A stretch of 64,000 nt of DNA from a virus: the IMG/VR virus record IMGVR_UViG_3300020123_000589, positions 1-64,000 of that record; one strand, given 5' to 3'. Of the stretch, positions 47,849 to 58,100 are shown piece after piece. Position 1 is the first letter of the stretch. Each line of letters starts with the position of its first letter. The notes beneath the pieces were generated by a model, which searched no databases, was not told the DNA's origin, and saw only the letters and a list, made by a program, of their open reading frames with translations. The translations under genes and the position numbers were made by a program.

Positions 47849-48499
47849 ATGAAAAAGTTATTAGGCGTTGTTATTGCCTGTTCTTTGCTTTTGTCTGCCT
47901 GTTTACCTCGTGATATTGCTCTCGCTAGGCGTTGTCTTTCCTCCACAGTTTTAGTTCATATAAAAATTGCTAAAGGAGATAAGCGCGGCATGGGTACTTG
48001 CTCAGGTGTTTATGTAGCCCCCAATCTCATTTTAACAGCTAATCATTGTGTAGATATGGAAGATGGACTCGAATTAAAAGGAATTTGGATTCGAAATGTT
48101 TATGATGAAGCTGCAAAAGCAGAAATTGTAAAAGTAGATGCTGAGAAAGATTTGGCATTGCTCAAGACATCGCTTAAAGGCATTCCAGTTTCCTTAGCTA
48201 GGAAAGTAACAGTGGGAGAAGAAGTTTGGGTAATTGGGCAACCTCTCGGTTTAAAGTTTGTTGTAACTAAAGGCATCATTAGCAGCCTTAATGTTTCAAC
48301 TTTGAGTTTTCCAATAAATCATTTTATTACGGATGCTGTTGTTTTGCCAGGAAATTCGGGTGGACCCGCTTTCAATTCAAGGGGTCAGCTCGTAGGTATT
48401 TTAACAATGAGTACGTCTGTATTTGGGGTATTTGGTGCAGCTGGTTTAGGTATTGTAGTTCAAATCGACGAAGTGAGAAAATTTTTAAAACAAAAATAA
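47849..48499 (+). CDS. Trypsin-like serine protease lipoprotein
   Basis: 216 residues from ATG 47849. Signal MKKLLGVVIACSLLLSAC with lipobox Cys18. Catalytic triad: TANHC (His66), AEKDLALLK (Asp101), LPGNSGGPAF (Ser170). Resembles the protease domain of DegP/DegS (S1C) without a PDZ domain. Anchored in the envelope, it could degrade periplasmic proteins or trigger an envelope-stress cascade. Located among virion genes, two bases before the 1789-codon gene. Confidence 0.88.
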   Translation: MKKLLGVVIACSLLLSACLPRDIALARRCLSSTVLVHIKIAKGDKRGMGTCSGVYVAPNLILTANHCVDMEDGLELKGIWIRNVYDEAAKAEIVKVDAEKDLALLKTSLKGIPVSLARKVTVGEEVWVIGQPLGLKFVVTKGIISSLNVSTLSFPINHFITDAVVLPGNSGGPAFNSRGQLVGILTMSTSVFGVFGAAGLGIVVQIDEVRKFLKQK

Positions 48500-48500
48500 C

Positions 48501-51500
48501 ATGCAAAAGAAAGCAAATATCCTCGACTGGCCTAAGCCATCTTTAGAGCCAGCTATTTGGAATCCAGATAATACTTTAAAGCCTGAAGTTAAGGAATTCA
48601 TTTTAGGTTTTATCCATTCCTTTGCCAAAGCGAATAATTTTAAAGATATTAATGCCTGGATAACAGATGTTAAATTTGTTGGTTCCCTAACAACAAATTG
48701 TTGGAATTCCAATTCTGATATGGATATTCATATCGCTGTAGATCTTTCCAAGTTTGTCGAAGTGGAACATCCCGAGATGTCTGAGCAAGAAGCCAGCGAT
48801 TATTTAGACGGTATTCGTAAACAGGTTGATCAAGTGAAAGCTAAAGTTCCAGGTACTGAGCATCCTACAGAAATCTATTTTGAAACAGAGTTTACCACAC
48901 ATGCCAGCCAGGAATTCTCTGGTACGTATTCAGTTTTGCAGGATAAGTGGCTCTTAGAACCCCATATTGTTGGACAAGATTTTGACATGTCCACGCTACA
49001 TCCCGACCTATTAAATTTAGCCAAGGAAACAGCATCAGAGTTGGATGCCTCTTTTGGTGAGCTTAAGAGAGATGTTCAGGATATTAAAGAGCTTGAAGAA
49101 ACTCTTAATTATTGGCCACCTGAGCAAAGGGAACTGCTTGAAAAGAAATTGCAAAAGAGATTAGATGAACTTGAACAGGATATTAAAGTACTCGTAGAGT
49201 TACGTGAGGATGTGGCGGAGAAGCGTAAGCATTATAAAGCTTTGTCTGAGCAAGAAGTTCGATTTAAATACTTGCAGAAGTACTTTTACATGCATGTCCT
49301 TACAGATCTTAAAACCCTTCTAAAACAATCCCCTGAACTATCTGTTAAAGATATTCCAATTGTTGAGAATATTATGCAGCAAGCCTCCTTAAAATTAGCC
49401 TACCAAGAAGAAGAGAATCGAATTTTGGTAGATATGGATGATACTATTTGTCATGAAGCTTCCGATGGTGAATGTGGAGAGCCTATGGAAGGGGTTAAAG
49501 AAGCCCTTACAAAGCTCAAAGAAATGGGTTACGAGATTGTAATTTTTAGCCATAGAGCAGATGATAAACATGGCGAAGATGAAATCAAAAAGTATCTAGA
49601 AGCTCATGAGATTCCCTATGATTCTATATATAAAGGTGAAAAACCTTTAGCCAGATTTCAGATAGATGATCGAGCGATCCATTTTGATAATTGGAATAGT
49701 GTATTAAAGCAGATTGAGAAATCAGCTTCTCTTTCAACCAAATATTGGATTGATCCTAATGGCAAAGAATATCAAGTGGGGACAGCTTTAGGGCATTACG
49801 GATGGGTTGCTAAGAACATTTTAAAAGTTGATGATGAAGCCGTTAAGAATGATAAAAATCTCTTAAATCAAGTTTATAATAAAACAGAGCAAATGATGGA
49901 AGAAGGTTGGGCAAGAATTTCTTCTGAAAGTGGGGGGCAATTTGCTATAGAAGTTAATAAGTTAGAAAACCTACCTTCTTATCTGGATAATTTTATTGCC
50001 GCACATTTTAATCAGGCAGAAGCTGAAAACGGTGTTGGTATTGAATTAGATGACCAACAGGGAAGCTTTGTAACAATTACAGATCCCTTTCCTAATATTC
50101 AACAAGCTGTTACAAAGAAACTTAATAATCAAATGTCAGTAGCAGCAAAAATCCTTTCCAAAAAAGAAGCTACTGCTTTCAATCCATACCAAGATGAATC
50201 CTTGAAACAAGGACCTCCTTATGCTATTTATATTGGAACACAGGAGATGGGGGAAGGATATGCTCCTGTTAAGCTTTACAATATTTTTGGGGAGCATCCC
50301 AGATTTGGAAGTACTGTGGCTGAAGAAACTCTACAGGAATTGGGCATTCCAATACGAGAAACCAAAACGGCACAGTTAGGCTCTGAATACGACTTCAGTT
50401 CCACACATTTTTTGTTGCCAAAAGAGATTGCTGAGAAAATAATTAGATGGGCTGTGGAAACCATCCCAGAAGATCAAATAGTTCATGATAGCAAAGATCC
50501 AGGAACTAAAGGGGTTCAACTAGAATCTCACATCACTTTAAAATATGGTTTGCTTACCGATGACTTTGAAGAGGTGAAGAAAGCCCTTGAAGGTGAGAAA
50601 GCTCCCCATCTAAAATTTGGTAAAACCTCTTTCTTTGAACCCGAAGGGAAGGATTACGATGTTGTAATTATTCCCGTAGAAAGTGAAGACCTTCAAAAAT
50701 TAAATGAGAAGCTTTGTTCTCAAGTAGAACATGATGATCTGCAATTTAAAGAGTACCATCCCCATGTGACAGTTGCCTACATTAAAAAAGGTTTGGGGCC
50801 AAAGTATGAAGGGAAAGATATTTTAGAAGGTGAAGAACTTGATTTAAATGTACTAACCTTCTCTCCCAAGGAAGGTTCTAAACAGGAAATGGAACTTGGT
50901 AAAGCAACAGAGAAAAGCTCTAGTTTTATGCCATCAAATACAGATTTGGCACCAAGTAATGATTGGATTTCTGAAACAGGCTACCCAGGCAATTCTGAAA
51001 TGGATGCACCACAGAATGTTTCCGACGAGTCCACTTGGTATTCACCAGAGAATGATCGACCAAGAACGAGGAATTTTTGGCAGAAGATGCTTAGCTTGTT
51101 TCAGAAGCCTTTAAGTAAGAAAGAACCTAAGAATATCGTGCCTGTGAAAGAGGCTTCCTCCAATGTTTTCATGCTAGATACTGATTCTGGATTACAAACC
51201 AAAGCGTTAAAAGATCCTACATCAGAACAAGCCGTAAATTTATTTAACAGTACTCGTGGAGAAATTCATCAGCTTCGCTGGTTTATTCCTGTTGATGGCC
51301 ATTTATATATGTGGGATGCTTATGATTTAACTCATTGGGATGCCATTAAACAAATCGGAATTCCAGCCACTCGATTAGCGGAAGATATAAATACAGGAGT
51401 TGCACGTACTGAATATGAAGCTGAAATAATTGCCGAAGAATTTAAAGAGTTTGGATTTGTTAATATGAATAAACAAGCAAAACAATGGGTTACACCAACC

Positions 51501-53870
51501 GAACATGTAAATCAGCCAGGAATGGCTTGGGGTTGGGCTGACTACATTTACAATTACGTAGAGGAAAACTGGCAGGATTTGTTAGTAGGTTGGTTAAATT
51601 TAGATCCTAAGAACTATGTGAAACCCGTTGTTCTAATTGAAAAGATTTATCAGGATGAGGGTGGAGTATCTGCTTGGGTTCATATTGAGTTTGTGAATAC
51701 AGCAGCCAATACAGATGCTTTCATGAAGCTTGTTATTTCTGCTCGTATTGAAGGTGAACAAAGTATTGAGCCTGAAGGCCCAGAATATTTTGAGCATTTA
51801 ACAGATTGGGAAATTGATGTGAAGGATTACGGAAAGAGTGATGAGTTGGAGAAATCGAGTAGCTATGGTCCAACCAACTATCAAGGCCCTTCTGTAGCCG
51901 ATCACGGATATCAGAATAGTGCGTGGGATGATATGAACGTCACTTATTCTCCTGAAGAAGATGAAAAGTTCCTAGATCAGAATGGTGCAGATGGATATCC
52001 TAATCGTTGGATGGGCAGACATCGTGGACCATACTATACGAATGAAGGTAAAGTAGTTAAGATGCTTGAAGATACTAAGCCGCAAAAGCAAACTTCTTTA
52101 GAAAATTTTCTTCCTGAACAAGAATTCATCCCAGAACATTTAAATGCTGGGACAGCTATTATGACAGATGATGGATCTATTTATTGGAGCGACGAGCCTC
52201 ATATGATTCATGTCAAATTAATTAAAGAATTGGGTATTCCCGTTGAGCACATTGTTTCTGGTGGTCGTATAGTAGATGGAGATTACCACGATTTAGGACC
52301 TCGCTCAGATGCAATGAGATATGTTGAAATGGAATTGGCTAAGCAGCGTGTTGAAAAAAAGAGAAAAGAGCGAAGAGCATTAGGAAAAAAAGATATTAAA
52401 GCCGATTTTACGGATAAAGGATATTGGGTTGATCCATCTGGAAAATTTTATTCAGTTAGAGAAAGTGGTGATGGTATAACTCATTCAATGTGGGCAGCGG
52501 AACACATTGATGCATTGTACCCAGATATATCTGATAATGAATATAACGATGCCTATGATTTTTTACTAGAACACGGATGGGTTAGAATTGGAGATTCAAG
52601 TGTGGCAGATTATGGAGTTGAGGCACTTGATCCCCTCAATCTACCTTCTTATGTTATTGATTGGGTGAATAACCACGTACATGGAAAAGTTGATATTGAA
52701 AAATATCCAGCCCGTAGGGGAACTAGAGCAGTCATTGAACTTCCCGTCGATGATTTACAAGAAACGATCAACAACGAATTCAAATTACAAAAATTAGCTC
52801 CCGTTGCTAAACAAGCAGCCATCTCAGGTCAAACAGTGAATACCATTCTAAAACTCATTGAGCAGAATGGCGGAGCTACTTACAATCTTGCAAGTAATAA
52901 AAACCTCGTCGGTACGGATGCTTTCTCGGTTGCAATTTATCCAGATCGAGAACAAATAGTAAACCTTGTAGATTATAATAATTTAGAAGGATACCTAGTT
53001 GAGAATGAAGATTTGTTATCCGACCCCAATAATTCTTTTGGAGCTTGGGTAAGTGGTGGGAAAACTTATTTGGATGTCGTAGCTACGATAAAAGATAAGA
53101 ATCAAGCTATGAAGCTTGGACAGGAACATAAACAACTTGCAATCTTCGACCTCAAGAATTTGGTTGAGATTCCATTGCAGAGAGTGGCTAAGCTTGCTGC
53201 TTTACTACGATCTTGGATTGATCCACAAGGAAAAGTTCATGATATTAGCCCCAATCCATCTCACAAAATGTGGGTTTATAAAAATCTTGTGGACCCCTCT
53301 ACGCCCATTCCTCAAGTCGAAGATGAAGTTTGGAAAAAAGTTGCTGAGATGTTTGAATCTGGTTGGACCAGAGTTTCTACAGATTCTCATAATATAGAAG
53401 CTTCGTTGGTTTTGGAAGTTAAAGATTTAAAACGACTACCTCCTTATTTAGATAATTTTGTAGCGGAGAATTTTCAGGAAGGTCGCCCAATAGAACTTGG
53501 AGACTCTAAAGGCAAAGTAGTTTTAGTTTATGATCCTTTTCCTTCTCTTCAAAACGCGGTAAATAAAGCTTCAAGACAGCCCAAGGTAGCTGCTGCTGTC
53601 AGCGACCGCGAACAACAGAAATATTATGATGAGATTTATTCAGATCGTTGGAGAGATGATTCAGATAAGATAGACGGCGGTAATGAATATTATGATTGGG
53701 CTGAGGGCGGAAGTAATGATTACCCCAATCCAAAAGATGAAGAAAAAGAACATTGTTTACTTGATCAGCTTGAGAAACCAATAAATCGTAACAACCCTGT
53801 AGGTCTTGGCGAATATGCCATAACTTACTACGACGCTTTTCCAGACCAGGGAGACAAAGGGGGCATTTAA
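48501..53870 (+). CDS. Giant protein with nucleotidyltransferase, HAD and 2H domains
   Basis: 1789 residues. Nucleotidyltransferase-like start (GSLTTNCWNSNSDMDIHI, residues 61-78, with the DxD pair Asp73/Asp75); coiled coil (~190-255); HAD-type phosphatase (DMDDT ~311-315, FSHRAD, GEKP, DDRA ~389); W module (~414-545); 2H phosphoesterase (SHITLKYG ~676, HPHVTVAYI ~753); AVNLF...YMWDAYDLTHW module (~910); region of ~1030-1110; SIYWSDEPHMIH module (~1225); W modules (~1307-1437 and ~1571-1694); acidic end. Nucleotidyltransferase, phosphatase and 2H activities all occur in RNA end repair. Size and place suggest an injected virion protein; processing is possible at K-x-A linkers. Confidence 0.75.
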   Translation: MQKKANILDWPKPSLEPAIWNPDNTLKPEVKEFILGFIHSFAKANNFKDINAWITDVKFVGSLTTNCWNSNSDMDIHIAVDLSKFVEVEHPEMSEQEASDYLDGIRKQVDQVKAKVPGTEHPTEIYFETEFTTHASQEFSGTYSVLQDKWLLEPHIVGQDFDMSTLHPDLLNLAKETASELDASFGELKRDVQDIKELEETLNYWPPEQRELLEKKLQKRLDELEQDIKVLVELREDVAEKRKHYKALSEQEVRFKYLQKYFYMHVLTDLKTLLKQSPELSVKDIPIVENIMQQASLKLAYQEEENRILVDMDDTICHEASDGECGEPMEGVKEALTKLKEMGYEIVIFSHRADDKHGEDEIKKYLEAHEIPYDSIYKGEKPLARFQIDDRAIHFDNWNSVLKQIEKSASLSTKYWIDPNGKEYQVGTALGHYGWVAKNILKVDDEAVKNDKNLLNQVYNKTEQMMEEGWARISSESGGQFAIEVNKLENLPSYLDNFIAAHFNQAEAENGVGIELDDQQGSFVTITDPFPNIQQAVTKKLNNQMSVAAKILSKKEATAFNPYQDESLKQGPPYAIYIGTQEMGEGYAPVKLYNIFGEHPRFGSTVAEETLQELGIPIRETKTAQLGSEYDFSSTHFLLPKEIAEKIIRWAVETIPEDQIVHDSKDPGTKGVQLESHITLKYGLLTDDFEEVKKALEGEKAPHLKFGKTSFFEPEGKDYDVVIIPVESEDLQKLNEKLCSQVEHDDLQFKEYHPHVTVAYIKKGLGPKYEGKDILEGEELDLNVLTFSPKEGSKQEMELGKATEKSSSFMPSNTDLAPSNDWISETGYPGNSEMDAPQNVSDESTWYSPENDRPRTRNFWQKMLSLFQKPLSKKEPKNIVPVKEASSNVFMLDTDSGLQTKALKDPTSEQAVNLFNSTRGEIHQLRWFIPVDGHLYMWDAYDLTHWDAIKQIGIPATRLAEDINTGVARTEYEAEIIAEEFKEFGFVNMNKQAKQWVTPTEHVNQPGMAWGWADYIYNYVEENWQDLLVGWLNLDPKNYVKPVVLIEKIYQDEGGVSAWVHIEFVNTAANTDAFMKLVISARIEGEQSIEPEGPEYFEHLTDWEIDVKDYGKSDELEKSSSYGPTNYQGPSVADHGYQNSAWDDMNVTYSPEEDEKFLDQNGADGYPNRWMGRHRGPYYTNEGKVVKMLEDTKPQKQTSLENFLPEQEFIPEHLNAGTAIMTDDGSIYWSDEPHMIHVKLIKELGIPVEHIVSGGRIVDGDYHDLGPRSDAMRYVEMELAKQRVEKKRKERRALGKKDIKADFTDKGYWVDPSGKFYSVRESGDGITHSMWAAEHIDALYPDISDNEYNDAYDFLLEHGWVRIGDSSVADYGVEALDPLNLPSYVIDWVNNHVHGKVDIEKYPARRGTRAVIELPVDDLQETINNEFKLQKLAPVAKQAAISGQTVNTILKLIEQNGGATYNLASNKNLVGTDAFSVAIYPDREQIVNLVDYNNLEGYLVENEDLLSDPNNSFGAWVSGGKTYLDVVATIKDKNQAMKLGQEHKQLAIFDLKNLVEIPLQRVAKLAALLRSWIDPQGKVHDISPNPSHKMWVYKNLVDPSTPIPQVEDEVWKKVAEMFESGWTRVSTDSHNIEASLVLEVKDLKRLPPYLDNFVAENFQEGRPIELGDSKGKVVLVYDPFPSLQNAVNKASRQPKVAAAVSDREQQKYYDEIYSDRWRDDSDKIDGGNEYYDWAEGGSNDYPNPKDEEKEHCLLDQLEKPINRNNPVGLGEYAITYYDAFPDQGDKGGI
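49740..50135 (+). repeat. W module, copy 2
   Basis: YWIDPNGKEYQVG through GWARIS, LPSYLDNFI and DPFPNIQQAV inside the 1789-residue protein. Confidence 0.7.
52419..52800 (+). repeat. W module, copy 3 (divergent)
   Basis: YWVDPSGKFYSV, GWVRIG, LPSYVIDWV and PVDDLQETINN: same order of motifs, most divergent copy. Confidence 0.6.
53212..53580 (+). repeat. W module, copy 4
   Basis: SWIDPQGKVHD, GWTRVS, LPPYLDNFV and DPFPSLQNAVN; the closest relative of copy 1. Confidence 0.7.
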
Positions 53871-53878
53871 AAACCCTC

Positions 53879-53912
53879 TTAAAAATATAATAAAATCAGG
53901 TATTATTAGGGA
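53879..53912 (+). promoter_or_regulatory. Late-type phage promoter, copy 4
   Basis: The 34-bp sequence (TTAAAA, TATAATAAAA, TCA, GGTATTATTAGGGA) is identical to copy 5. Followed by a leader with TTAGAAGT and AATCGATAG shared with copy 5. Confidence 0.75.
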
Positions 53913-53980
53913 ATGCCGTATCTACGCCCATAATTTTTATTTTAGAAGTAATTTTAATCGATAGTTTTGGAGGCTTTAAA

Positions 53981-55144
53981 ATGCGAGACATTACAAAGTT
54001 TAACCGTGAATTTTCAGAGAATGCTTTGAAGAAACAAGCTGAAGAGCTTGCTAATAAAGTTGAGCCTACATCTGCTCCAATAGAGATTCAAGAGGTTGAA
54101 GCCGACCTTAAGGATTTTTCGCTTACAGATAGCGGAGCTTATCTAAATGTTTCTCATCCAGCATTGCATGATGCTACGATTGGTGTAGTATCTAAGAATG
54201 AATATTCCAATGGCAATAAAGAAGCTATTTTACGATCTGTTTTGGAAAGTAAGTTTGCAGAATATCAGAATACTCACAGTCTTAAAATTACTGGAAGCTT
54301 TGTTGAGCCCTCAATTAATCCCGCTCCCAAAGAAGAAGTTGTTATTATTCCTGTTGAAAAGAAAGCCTCTGAAGAAAAACAGATTGAACCAGCCAAAGAA
54401 ATTACCTCCGATCTTCCCCTCCTACGATCTTCCGATTCATTTAGACAGAATGTAGAAACAGTTGCTTTTCGAGCATCAGAAAAACTTAATCGTTTCGTTG
54501 CCGCTGCTACAAATGGTTTGGTTGATCATCTTCGAAGTTTGAAATACGATATGCCAAAGGTTAATGAAGTTGATGCTTCCGCCCTCTCTGAGAATGGCGA
54601 TAGCTTCAACGGTTTTATTACTGCTTCTGTTTCATTAGAAAATTCAACAGGCCCTAAATATTTGAACCTTCCAATTACCATTTCTGCTTCTAAAGTTGTT
54701 TACCCCAATGAGAAAGAAACCGCTGATTTTGTTTCTAAAGGTATTGATCTTCGATCTAAGCTTGAAGAGACTCTTGCTATTGAAGCTCTTACTGCCATGG
54801 CTAAAGTGGATGCCGATGAAGCTTGGGTAAAAGAAAATATTTCAAATATACTTTTCGAGAAGACTGCTGAAATTAAGAAAGAAGCCTCGGATTATACCGA
54901 TGGAATTTCTAGCACAGGACCTGGATCTCATATCAAATTGCAGAAGCACCTCTTACCTGGCGAATTAGCCGATTGGGAAGTGGGCGATACTATTTATAGC
55001 GATGGCAAAAAATGGAAACTCGTCAGTAAAGATGATGGCCTCGATAGTAATGATAAAAATGCTGGTTCCGCCAGTTTATGGGATTTCGTTGAATGTATGC
55101 CGGAAGAAGGTGATGAAAAAATAAAAGCTGACATCCCCCGCTAA
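53981..55144 (+). CDS. Putative virion-associated protein
   Basis: 387 residues. Helical ends and Lys/Glu/Ala-rich linkers (KKASEEKQIEPAKEI), a central region with SASKVVYPNEKE, and a C-terminal barrel-like piece (LADWEVGDTIYSDGKKWKLV). First gene behind late promoter copy 4, with TTTTGGAGG. Not recognised. Confidence 0.6.
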   Translation: MRDITKFNREFSENALKKQAEELANKVEPTSAPIEIQEVEADLKDFSLTDSGAYLNVSHPALHDATIGVVSKNEYSNGNKEAILRSVLESKFAEYQNTHSLKITGSFVEPSINPAPKEEVVIIPVEKKASEEKQIEPAKEITSDLPLLRSSDSFRQNVETVAFRASEKLNRFVAAATNGLVDHLRSLKYDMPKVNEVDASALSENGDSFNGFITASVSLENSTGPKYLNLPITISASKVVYPNEKETADFVSKGIDLRSKLEETLAIEALTAMAKVDADEAWVKENISNILFEKTAEIKKEASDYTDGISSTGPGSHIKLQKHLLPGELADWEVGDTIYSDGKKWKLVSKDDGLDSNDKNAGSASLWDFVECMPEEGDEKIKADIPR

Positions 55145-55173
55145 CCTACCGATTTGATTAGGAGTTTCAACAA

Positions 55174-58100
55174 ATGAAAAATTTACTTGCTTCTTGGTTC
55201 AGAAATCTTACTGCTTTTGATGACGGAGCAGTTAAAAAAGAATTCAGTATTGTCGATCCCACCGCTGCCCAAGCTGATGGATTGAATACTGTTATTCTTG
55301 CTGTTTCCCCATCAGACGGAAATTCTCCAACAATGGTTTCTTTATATTTTGATGGAACAGGTGTAAAATTGTTTGAGAAGAAATATCAAGACGATCAAGA
55401 TGCTCAAACTGAAATGTCAGCTATGGCACATGATTTAGAAGAAGCTGCTACACTAAGTAAAGAAGGTAAAACTGAAGAAGCTAAGAATTTAGCTACATCC
55501 CTATTTGATAAATATAAGAGAAGTTCCGATCCTCTCTCAAATGAACAACCCACACCAACCATGACACAAGCAAGTCAAAATGCTCCTCTCGTTTATAAAG
55601 GATTTTCTATAAAAAAACTTGAAGATGGTAGTTGGCAAGCATCTCAGGATGAGTTGGCATTTACAGCTGATTCTATTGATTCGGTTAAAGCCAAGGTTGA
55701 TAACATGCTTCGCAAGGCGTATGGTAAGAAGTTAGCCAAACGCGCCGAAATCGTAATGCAGAACCTTTTCTTTAGTACTCCCGACGAAGCTATGGAATAT
55801 CAAGAAAAAATGAAAAAGCTTCAAGGTCCAGAAGGTGGAGAAGGTAAACCACTCTGGGAGCAAATGAGTGGTGAAGAGCAAATAGCTCCTTCTAATGAAA
55901 CAGCACCCGAAGAAGATAATGAACTTGCACCTCCCTCTTTGAGTTTTGATCGTATTGAGAAAGACAAAGCTAAGTCTGATAAAGATATTGGCAAGAGAAT
56001 TAAAGAACAGGTTAAAACAGAAGTAGAATCTGCTCTTGAACAAAAAAGTGCATCTGTGTTTGGCCCAGATCAAGAAGATCTTGTTGAAGCTCTTCGAAAG
56101 AATGGACGCAATTGGGATGAAATTAAAAAGATTTTTACTAAAGAACTTTCTTATAATGAAGATGATACAACCGTATTTTTAGACAGTATTCGTCAGAAAG
56201 AAGAGGGTGGAATGTCTGAAGGATTGCCCATGGCTCCAAAGCCTCCAGAAGATTTGGTATCTCCAGAAACCCACGATAAATTGGTTAAAGAAATTGAAGA
56301 TAAATCCGAACCAAAGCCCGAACCTTTGCCCCTAGCTGATGAAATTGCTCGTGCAGATAATGCTGAAATTAGAAAGGTTGCTAGAGAGATGACTGAAGAT
56401 GAAAAATTATCTTGGGACAAAACCCAGGTTGGTGAATTTGGAAGAAATAAAGATGGTTCTCCTCGCCCATCTCTAGAAGAAGTAACTAAACGAAGGCATG
56501 AGAAAGAACGTAAAGAAAAAGAGAATAAAAGCAAGCAATCTTCTCAATCTAAAGTAGCACTAAACCCTCTCCAAGAGCCTCCAGCCGTTGGACAAAATCC
56601 TGGTCAGCCTTTGGCTGCTCCAGTTGAAGAAGCTCCAACATTTGATTCTCCAGTTCCTCCATCACAAGATTCCAATCCAGAACCTGAATTCCTAGAAGCA
56701 CCTAAAGAAGGTGACAGAGTTTATGTTATGGGAGATTATGAAACTGGTCAAGATGGATTTGAAGGAACAATGGTTTCTGACTATACAAGCAAAGGCGATG
56801 ATTATGCTGTTATTGCTAAAGATGATGGAGAGAATGCAGAAGTCGCTTTGCATCGCGTTGTGAAAGCTTCTCAGAAGAAAGTAGCTCAGGTTTATTATGA
56901 GAAGGTAGCTTCTGTTACAGATTCTAGCCGAGGTCGTAATTGGAAAGTTACTTATTATGATAAGAATGATAAAGTAATTTCGTCTCATATAATTAAAGAT
57001 CGTACTGAAGCTGAGGCTGAAAGAGAAGCAACAGGCGATATGCCTTCAGGTTGTGAAGATTGGAGTATGATGCCCGTCCAATCTAAGAAAGCCGCTAATG
57101 AAGATCGTTGGACTAAGCTTGTTTATGAGTGTCCTTCTTGCGAGACACAGTTTACTGAATCTAAGAAACCTATGAGTGCCTGTCCTATTTGTCGTACTCC
57201 TGCTGATAAAATAAAATTAATAAAAGAAGCTGAAGGACTTCCTGAAGGACAGAATAGATTGAGAACAATTAATCCCCATAATCGCTTTTGTGACAAATGC
57301 GGAGACAAATTAGACCCAAGTAATCCAAGTCCTCGTTGTGCCCATTGTTCCAAAGCAAAATCTTTTATTCCACCACTAACCGAACATGATCTTCAGGAAA
57401 AGGATGCCGATCTAGAAGTCGAAGGTAAAGGCAACGAAGATGTAATTAGAATGTTCATTGATAATTCTTTCCCAAAGGATAAAATGCCTGTTTGGGGAAC
57501 GCCTAATCTTAAAATTACCAAATATCCAAATGGTTGGGCTTTAGTTAATTATCAAACACCTATTTTATATCGCGGTAACAATAACCCAGATGTAGTTGTG
57601 TTTAATACACATAATTATTCAGTTACTACAAAGAAAATTCAAAATCAAATTCGTAGTATGTTTCGCGGTCAGTCTGTTAAAGAGACAGATGAGGCTGGAA
57701 TATATTCTGCAATCGACCAATCTAATTTGGCTGTTCCAGAACCTGAATTTGGTACAGAGCTTCAATCTCTTCATGAATCTGCTTTGAAAATTAAGGCTGA
57801 CCTAGAACACGAAGGCGAAATCGCTATTTATTTTCATAAAGAAGGAATTGAAAAGAAAGCTTCTGATGATTCTGCATTTGAAGGTAATGGCTGGTGCCGA
57901 GTTTGGATTCAAGATGATGAAATTTCTTCAGATAAAAGATATCCAGAAATTTTAAAATTAGCAGATGAAACCACTCGTATTGATGCTTTAAAAGATTTAG
58001 CACGAGAATTAGCACACGAGGCTTTACGACTTGCAGACAGCGCAGGAGCTAAAGTTGGAGTACAGGCGTGGTTTGAATCTTTACATCCTTCAGATCACGA

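Noticed and set aside
53863-53880. Possible stem AAGGGGG/CCCTCTT after the 1789-codon gene as terminator
   Set aside because: Contains a wobble pair and is followed by an A-rich late promoter rather than a U-run.
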